20,901 nucleotides of DNA from an uncultured Lachnospiraceae bacterium (GTDB lineage Bacteria; Bacillota; Clostridia; Lachnospirales; Lachnospiraceae). The translations under genes were made by a program, and so were the position numbers. Below the pieces are notes generated by a model. That model saw only the letters and a program-made list of their open reading frames with translations. It made no database searches and was not told the DNA's origin. Shown piece after piece: positions 15,601-20,901 of the stretch (positions within the stretch are counted from its first letter, which is position 1; every line of letters begins with the position of its first letter). Location: NCBI GenBank assembly GCA_945834545.1, contig CAMAHO010000017.1:1-20901 (forward strand). Direction: 5' to 3'.

Positions 15601-16360
15601 CACCATCCAACTGAACCATAGGACGAAGATCGGGGGGGATAACCGGAATCGCATCCATAATCATCCAGGACGGCTGATTCCCGGACTCCTTGAAGGCTTC
15701 CACCACCTCTAATCTCTTGATAATACGAGCTCTCTTCTGGCCACTGGCATTCTCCAGCTCTGCCTTCAATTCCTCGGCCTCCCTATCCAGGTCAATCTCC
15801 TCTAAGAGCTCCTTGATAGCAGAAGCACCCATCTCTGCACGGAACTTATTGCCATACTTATTTCTGGCGGTCTGGTATTCCTGCTCAGATAAAATCTGTT
15901 TCTTCTTCAGATCTGTCTCTCCCGGATCAAGTACGATAAAGGATACAAAATACAGTACCTTCTCCAACACACGAGGGGACAAATCCAAAATCAATCCCAT
16001 ACGACTGGGAATACCTTTAAAATACCAAATATGGGAAACCGGTGTAGCCAGCTCAATATGTCCCATACGCTCTCTACGAACACTTGCTCTGGTTACCTCA
16101 ACGCCACACTTATCACAGACAACACCTTTATGTCTGACTTTTTTATACTTGCCGCAGTGACATTCCCAATCCTTGCTAGGTCCAAAAATTCTCTCACAGA
16201 ACAAGCCATCTCTTTCCGGCTTTAAGGTTCTGTAGTTGATTGTCTCAGGCTTGGTAACCTCACCCCTGGACCACTCTCTGATCTTTTCAGGTGAAGCCAG
16301 TCCAATCTTTATAGAATCGAAGGTCATCGGCTGATACACTTCATTTTTTGTTTCTGACAT
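12680..16360 (-). CDS. rpoC: DNA-directed RNA polymerase subunit beta'
   Basis: The beta' subunit forms one pincer of RNA polymerase and carries the catalytic magnesium site. The product is about 1226 residues, in the firmicute range. Visible hallmarks are the N-terminal zinc site (CHCGKYKK... VVCDKCG), the catalytic [12 protein letters not shown], the bridge helix/trigger loop region ([21 protein letters not shown]), the second zinc cluster ([13 protein letters not shown]), and [21 protein letters not shown]. Two adjacent ATGs are possible; GGGAG sits seven bases before the second (16360) and only four before the first (16363), so I prefer the second. The C-terminus is acidic ([16 protein letters not shown]). 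It lies 19-22 bp behind rpoB and ends at a strong terminator. rpsL, its usual downstream neighbour, is displaced by the cassette. Confidence 0.98.
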   Translation of the reverse strand: [1226 protein letters not shown]

Positions 16361-16382
16361 CATGGCACTCCCTTTCTTTTAC

Positions 16383-19300
16383 TTACTCTTCGCTATCGCC
16401 GTCACCGAAGTCGTCACTATCATCGTCGTAGTCGTCATAGTCGTCACCGTCGTAGCTGTCATATTGTTCAGACTCATCCACAGATTCCTCATCGTACTCT
16501 GTAGCTACCAGTTCGCCGTTTTCGTCGAACTGCTGGGTCTGATAGCCATTTTGGTCTAATTCCTGGCGAGTAGGTGTATCCATCTTGCGATCATTCATTT
16601 CAAAGCGGAAGTCAGATTCTGCATAATCAGCAGACTCCAAAATCTTAACCTCGTTCTGGTTCTCGTCAAGAACCTGAACATCCAAACCAAGTGCCTGCAG
16701 CTCCTTTAGCAATACCTTAAAGGACTCAGGAATACCGGATTCAGGGAGGTTTTCACCCTTAACAATAGCCTCATAGGTCTTCACACGACCAATCACATCG
16801 TCGGACTTAACCGTAAGGATTTCCTGTAAGGTGTAGGATGCACCGTATGCCTCCAGAGCCCAAACTTCCATCTCTCCGAAACGCTGTCCACCAAACTGAG
16901 CCTTACCACCCAGAGGCTGCTGTGTTACCAGAGAGTACGGGCCTGTAGAACGGGCGTGAATCTTGTCGTCTACCAAATGATGCAGCTTCAGATAATGCAT
17001 GTGTCCAATGGTAACCGGGCTGTCAAAGTACTCGCCGGTTCTACCATCCTTCAGACGAACCTTTCCGTCTCTGGAAATCGGTACGCCCTTCCATACCTTT
17101 CTATGCTCTCTATTTTCAGACAGGTACTGCAAAACCTCAGGCAGAAGCTCTTCGCTGTGCTTACTTTCAAAGGTTTCACCCTTCCATTCCTTACCATCTG
17201 CTGTGGTTGTCAAGCCTTCCGCCTTCCACTGCTTAGCTTCCTCAGCGTCAAAAGGAAGGTTTACATAATCATTTGCAAGCTCCAAGGTGTCCATAATATC
17301 ATTCTCGTTAGCACCATCGAAGACAGGGGTAGCTACGTTGAAGCCCAATGCCTTTGCAGCCAGGGAAAGGTGAATCTCCAATACCTGACCGATATTCATA
17401 CGGGAAGGTACGCCCAGAGGATTCAAAACAATATCCAAAGGACGACCGTTAGGCAGATAAGGCATATCCTCTACCGGAAGCACACGGGAAACAACACCCT
17501 TATTTCCGTGACGACCAGCCATCTTGTCACCAACAGAGATTTTTCTCTTCTGTGCAATGTAGATACGAACCACCTTGATAACGCCGGCTGCCAGCTCATC
17601 ACTGTTCTTGCGGTCAAATACCTTCGCATCCACAACCACACCATATTCGCCGTGAGGCACCTTAAGGGAAGTGTCTCTCACTTCTCTGGACTTCTCGCCA
17701 AAGATTGCACGAAGAAGTCTCTCTTCACTGGTAGGCTCTGTCTCGCCCTTAGGCGTTACCTTTCCTACCAGGATATCACCGGCGCGAACCTCCGCACCAA
17801 TGCGAATGATACCATCTTTATCCAAATTCTTTAATGCGTCATCGCCAACACCGGGAACATCCTTGGTGATTTCCTCAGGACCCAGCTTGGTTTCTCTGGC
17901 TTCTGTCTCATACTCTTCAATATGTACAGAAGTATATACATCATCCTGTACCAGTCTTTCGCTAAGAAGGACGGCATCCTCGTAGTTGTAGCCTTCCCAG
18001 GTCATAAATCCAATCAGAGGATTCTTACCCAGAGCAAGCTCGCCCATAGCGGTGGAAGGTCCATCTGCAATCACCTGTCCCTTAGCCACTCTGTCGCCCT
18101 TAAACACAATGGGCTTCTGATTATAGCAGTTGGACTGATTGCTTCTGGCAAATTTTGTCAGATGATACTCATCTGTCTCGCCGTTGTCGTAGGTCATCTT
18201 AATCAACTTGGAGGAAACATAGGTTACTGTACCGGTTTCTCTTGCCACGATGCAGACACCGGAGTCTACAGCGGTCTTTACTTCCATACCGGTACCAACT
18301 ACCGGAGCCTCTGTGGTCAGCAAAGGCACTGCCTGACGCTGCATGTTGGAACCCATGAGGGCACGGTTTGCATCGTCGTTCTCCAGGAAAGGAATCAAAG
18401 CGGTAGCCACCGAGAATACCATCTTAGGAGACACATCCATATAATCAAACATGCTTCTAGGGTATTCCTGCGTCTCTTCACGATAACGACCGGAAACAGC
18501 CTTGCGGACAAAATGTCCCTCTGCATCCAGCGCCTCGTTTGCCTGTGCTACATGATAATCGTCTTCCTCATCCGCAGTCATGTAAACAACCTCTTCCGTA
18601 ACACGGGGATTGAGCTTATCTGTCTTGTCAATCTTGCGGTAAGGAGCCTCAATAAAGCCATATTCATTAATTCTTGCATAGCTTGCAAGAGAGTTGATAA
18701 GTCCGATGTTAGGACCTTCAGGAGTCTCAATAGGACACATTCTGCCGTAGTGAGAATAGTGTACATCTCGAACCTCAAATCCGGCACGGTCTCTGGACAA
18801 ACCGCCGGGACCCAGTGCGGACAGACGTCTCTTATGAGTCAGCTCACCCAGAGGGTTGTTCTGATCCATAAACTGGGACAGCTGTGAAGAGCCAAAGAAC
18901 TCCTTCACGGCACTGGTAACGGGCTTTACGTTAATCAGCTGTTTTGCATCCCAAGCACTGTCATCATGATTGGTGATACGCTCCCTAATGACTCTCTCCA
19001 TTCTGGTAAAGCCGATACGGTACTGGTTCTGCAATAACTCACCTACCGCACGGATTCTTCTGTTGCCCAAGTGGTCAATATCATCATCCTTGCCGATACC
19101 ATACTCTAAGTGTATGTTATAGTTGATGGAAGCAAAGATATCCTCCTTGGTGATATGCTTAGGCACCAAGGAAGACACATTTGCCTTGATACCTTCTTTA
19201 ATCTTTTCTGCGTCGTTGCCTGCTGCTTCCAAAATCTTCATCAATTCAGGGTAGTACACTCTCTCATGAATACCCAGCTCATTGGGGTCGCAGTCAACAA

Positions 19301-20351
19301 AGTTCTCTAGTCTTACAGCCATGTTGGAAAGAACCTTTACATTTCTCTCCTCAGTCTGAATCATAACATAAGGAATACCACTATCCTGAATTTCATCGGC
19401 AAGCTCACGAGTCACAGTAGTACCAGCCGCTGCGATAAGGTTTCCGTTATATTCATCTACCACATCCTCAGCCAGAATCTGTCCGCGGATACGGTTTCTC
19501 AAAGCAAGTTTCTTGTTAAACTTATATCTACCCACTCTGGCCAGATCATATCTACGGGAGTCAAAGAACATGTCGTTTAAGAGTTTAGCAGCACTTTCCA
19601 CACTTAAAGGCTCACCGGGACGAATCTTCTTATACAGCTCAATAAGACCTGTCTCCACGTTATTTGCAACATCCTTTTCGATGCTGGCAGTAATCTTCGG
19701 CTCGTCGCCAAAAAGCGCAATTATCTCCTCATTTGTACCTACTCCCAGCGCTCTGACGAAGGAGGTCACAGGAATCTTTCTGGTTCTGTCAACACGAACA
19801 TAGAATACATCATTGGTATCCGTCTCGTACTCCAACCATGCACCACGGTTGGGTATGACGGTACTGGAAAACAGCTTCTTACCATTCTTATCGTGTCCGA
19901 TAGCATAGTAGATGCCCGGAGAACGAACAAGCTGGCTTACAATAACACGCTCTGCGCCGTTGATAATGAAGGTTCCGGTTTCTGTCATCAGCGGAATATC
20001 TCCCATGAAAATGGAAGTATTTGTTTTTCTGCCAGAAGCCTTGTCAGTAATGGTCACTGTCACATTAAGGCGAGCTGCATAGTTGACGTCTCTTTCCTTG
20101 CATTCTTCGATGCTGTATTTGATATCATCTAAATCCAGCCTGAAATCCTTAAATTCCACAGTACACTTATCCGGTACATCAATAGGAGAGATATCTTCTG
20201 CTGCCTCCTGAAGACCCTCTCTGATGAACCAATCGTAGGAATTTTTCTGAACTTCAATAAGGTTGGGCATGTCCAGAACCTCTTTTTGTCTGGCATAGCT
20301 CATACGCATAACTTTGTTACCTGGAATAGGACGTATCCTGTTCTTTTCCAT
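16383..20351 (-). CDS. rpoB: DNA-directed RNA polymerase subunit beta
   Basis: The beta subunit forms the other pincer of RNA polymerase and the rifampicin pocket. The product has 1322 residues. It shows the rifampicin cluster (FFGSSQLSQFMDQNNP... THKRRLSALGPGGL), the PIETPEGPNIGLI segment, GDKMAGRHGNKG and the conserved C-terminal FGGQRFGEMEVWALEAYGA. Residues equivalent to E. coli D516, H526 and S531 are unchanged, so no classical resistance change is seen; S522 is Gly here. The last roughly 39 residues are an unusual acidic tail rich in Asp, Glu and Tyr. The start has GGGGTGAAAG ahead of it. It is the first gene after its own promoter; rpoC follows at once. The gene upstream is rplA rather than the expected rplL. 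Confidence 0.98.
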   Translation of the reverse strand: MEKNRIRPIPGNKVMRMSYARQKEVLDMPNLIEVQKNSYDWFIREGLQEAAEDISPIDVPDKCTVEFKDFRLDLDDIKYSIEECKERDVNYAARLNVTVTITDKASGRKTNTSIFMGDIPLMTETGTFIINGAERVIVSQLVRSPGIYYAIGHDKNGKKLFSSTVIPNRGAWLEYETDTNDVFYVRVDRTRKIPVTSFVRALGVGTNEEIIALFGDEPKITASIEKDVANNVETGLIELYKKIRPGEPLSVESAAKLLNDMFFDSRRYDLARVGRYKFNKKLALRNRIRGQILAEDVVDEYNGNLIAAAGTTVTRELADEIQDSGIPYVMIQTEERNVKVLSNMAVRLENFVDCDPNELGIHERVYYPELMKILEAAGNDAEKIKEGIKANVSSLVPKHITKEDIFASINYNIHLEYGIGKDDDIDHLGNRRIRAVGELLQNQYRIGFTRMERVIRERITNHDDSAWDAKQLINVKPVTSAVKEFFGSSQLSQFMDQNNPLGELTHKRRLSALGPGGLSRDRAGFEVRDVHYSHYGRMCPIETPEGPNIGLINSLASYARINEYGFIEAPYRKIDKTDKLNPRVTEEVVYMTADEEDDYHVAQANEALDAEGHFVRKAVSGRYREETQEYPRSMFDYMDVSPKMVFSVATALIPFLENDDANRALMGSNMQRQAVPLLTTEAPVVGTGMEVKTAVDSGVCIVARETGTVTYVSSKLIKMTYDNGETDEYHLTKFARSNQSNCYNQKPIVFKGDRVAKGQVIADGPSTAMGELALGKNPLIGFMTWEGYNYEDAVLLSERLVQDDVYTSVHIEEYETEARETKLGPEEITKDVPGVGDDALKNLDKDGIIRIGAEVRAGDILVGKVTPKGETEPTSEERLLRAIFGEKSREVRDTSLKVPHGEYGVVVDAKVFDRKNSDELAAGVIKVVRIYIAQKRKISVGDKMAGRHGNKGVVSRVLPVEDMPYLPNGRPLDIVLNPLGVPSRMNIGQVLEIHLSLAAKALGFNVATPVFDGANENDIMDTLELANDYVNLPFDAEEAKQWKAEGLTTTADGKEWKGETFESKHSEELLPEVLQYLSENREHRKVWKGVPISRDGKVRLKDGRTGEYFDSPVTIGHMHYLKLHHLVDDKIHARSTGPYSLVTQQPLGGKAQFGGQRFGEMEVWALEAYGASYTLQEILTVKSDDVIGRVKTYEAIVKGENLPESGIPESFKVLLKELQALGLDVQVLDENQNEVKILESADYAESDFRFEMNDRKMDTPTRQELDQNGYQTQQFDENGELVATEYDEESVDESEQYDSYDGDDYDDYDDDSDDFGDGDSEE
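16386..16502 (-). repeat. Low-complexity acidic tail coding stretch at the 3' end of rpoB
   Basis: Residues 1284-1322 of RpoB are almost all Asp, Glu, Tyr, Ser and Gly, with DGDDYDDYDDDSDD in the middle. At DNA level this is a degenerate GAC/GAT/TAC triplet repeat (gtcgtcatagtcgtcaccgt on the plus strand). Such tracts can change length by slippage. Confidence 0.8.
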
Positions 20352-20395
20352 TGACTTTCACCCCGTTCTTTATGAATTAACACAGTTCTTTACCT

Positions 20396-20432
20396 AAAAA
20401 AGGGCATAGCACTGCGCAAAAATGCACTATCC
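20396..20432 (-). promoter_or_regulatory. rpoB leader: weak hairpin followed by U6
   Basis: Just after the -10 box the minus strand reads GGATAGTGCATTTTTGCGCA, then GTGCTATGCCCTTTTTTAGG. GCAU/AUGC or AGUGC/GUGCU pairings are possible directly before a U6 run (20401-20396). It could be a weak attenuator in the rpoB leader. Stem strength is low and the transcription start is only predicted. Confidence 0.3.
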
Positions 20433-20461
20433 ATATTATCACAAGAAATATGGCAGGTCAA
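20433..20461 (-). promoter_or_regulatory. Sigma-A promoter of rpoBC
   Basis: The minus strand reads TTGACC (20461-20456), a 17-base spacer and TAATAT (20438-20433). An overlapping TGTGATAAT could act as an extended -10 with a 15-base spacer. It lies between the rplA terminator and rpoB, giving a leader of about 75 nt. Confidence 0.75.
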
Positions 20462-20514
20462 GAGGGAAAATCGAGATTTCCTATTTTCTATGAGCTTCTT
20501 CCTAGTGATCCCCA

Positions 20515-20548
20515 AAACAAAGCGGCTGAGCAAATGCCCAACCGCTTT
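20515..20548 (-). terminator. Intrinsic terminator after rplA
   Basis: On the minus strand AAAGCGGTTG and CAGCCGCTTT form a ten-pair stem (one G-U) around a ten-base loop, followed by GTTTTGGGG. It lies about 20 bp after the rplA stop codon and indicates that the rplA transcript ends here instead of running into rplJ. Confidence 0.8.
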
Positions 20549-20551
20549 AGC

Positions 20552-20571
20552 AATTCTTATTAATTCTTATT
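20552..20571. repeat. 10-bp tandem duplication at the rplA stop codon
   Basis: The ten-base unit aattcttatt occurs twice in a row and overlaps the TAA stop of rplA. It yields extra in-line TAA triplets. Probably a small slippage product. Confidence 0.7.
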
Positions 20572-20901
20572 AATACTTAGCAACAGAAACCTTTACGCCA
20601 GGTCCCATAGTGCTGGTAACTGTGATGCTCTTTAAGTACTGACCCTTCAGTGCACTGGGCTTAGCCTTAACGATTGCATCCATAAGTGCGTTGAAGTTCT
20701 CCTGAAGAGCTTCCTCAGTAAAGGAAACCTTACCAACGGGAACATGAACAATGTTGTTCTTGTCAAGTCTGTACTCAATTTTACCAGCCTTGATATCAGC
20801 GATAGCCTTGGTTACATCCATTGTAACAGTACCAGCCTTAGGGTTCGGCATTAAGCCCTTAGGTCCCAAAACCTTACCAAGACGACCAACAACACCCATC
20901 A
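20570..20901 (-). CDS. rplA: 50S ribosomal protein L1, C-terminal half (cut by window edge)
   Basis: L1 forms the mobile L1 stalk at the E site, helps release deacylated tRNA, and can repress its own mRNA. About 110 C-terminal residues are present of an expected 230 or so. The most conserved segment of the family is present (GVVGRLGKVLGPKGLMPNPK), followed by AGTVTMDV, KIEYRLDKNNIVHVPVGKVSF and the ending VKVSVAKY. The ATG near 20899 is an internal methionine, not the start; the gene continues past 20901. It ends in TAA and is followed by a terminator, not by rplJ. Confidence 0.96.
   Translation of the reverse strand, partial: MGVVGRLGKVLGPKGLMPNPKAGTVTMDVTKAIADIKAGKIEYRLDKNNIVHVPVGKVSFTEEALQENFNALMDAIVKAKPSALKGQYLKSITVTSTMGPGVKVSVAKY

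Noticed and set aside
16956..17834. Long plus-strand open frame of 292 residues opposite rpoB
   Set aside because: It lies fully antisense to a highly conserved part of rpoB, its translation shows no recognisable domain, and such shadows are common opposite codon-biased genes.
17922..18887. Long plus-strand open frame of 321 residues opposite rpoB
   Set aside because: Same reason: antisense to conserved rpoB sequence, no clear ribosome binding site and Cys/His-rich composition typical of a shadow frame.
18780..18890. Rifampicin-resistance change in RpoB
   Set aside because: The positions usually mutated (equivalents of D516, H526, S531) are wild type; the Gly at the S522 position may be a lineage difference and cannot be called resistance from sequence alone.

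Overview
The window is a piece of a Gram-positive chromosome, most likely a gut-type Lachnospiraceae (Clostridia). The evidence is the firmicute rpoB-rpoC / rpsL-rpsG-fusA gene order, S12 and EF-G variants carrying small insertions that I associate with that family, strong Shine-Dalgarno sites with GTG and TTG starts, and textbook sigma-A promoters. Every convincing gene lies on the minus strand, so transcription runs from high to low coordinates. The taxon is an inference.

Core right part (20901 down to 12620): the 3' half of rplA (L1) ends in an intrinsic terminator. Then come a sigma-A promoter, rpoB, rpoC and a second intrinsic terminator. The rplJ-rplL pair (L10, L12) that normally sits between rplA and rpoB is missing; only about 220 bp separate them.

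Inserted cassette (12580 down to 2496): between rpoC and rpsL, which are normally neighbours, sits a ten-kilobase surface-polymer or surface-glycoprotein cassette with its own promoter. In transcription order it encodes: (1) an exosortase XrtG fused to an N-terminal secreted part with two similar beta-rich domains and a putative sorting signal; (2) a processive-type family 2 glycosyltransferase; (3) a two-TM protein with a cytoplasmic domain resembling a degenerate GGDEF fold; (4) a 6-pyruvoyl-tetrahydropterin-synthase-like protein that keeps the metal histidines but lacks catalytic residues; (5) a very large polytopic GT-C-like membrane protein whose frame runs straight into a complete RfbD (dTDP-4-dehydrorhamnose reductase); (6) a GtrB-like glycosyltransferase fused to a GtrA flippase-like domain. 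Several genes overlap or nearly touch, so this looks like one operon. Plausible joint job (inference): make and flip lipid-linked sugars, polymerise or transfer them outside, and use XrtG to process a membrane-anchored surface protein.

Core left part (2488 down to 1): a consensus promoter drives rpsL, rpsG (GTG start) and fusA (TTG start, cut by the window edge). A 97-bp near-perfect palindrome separates this operon from the cassette and contains the last cassette gene's stop codon.

The most interesting points are the cassette's position inside a normally conserved ribosomal/RNA polymerase cluster, the XrtG-substrate fusion, the membrane protein-RfbD fusion with an internal ribosome binding site, and the large palindrome at the boundary. 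No CRISPR, tRNA, rRNA or transposase was seen.
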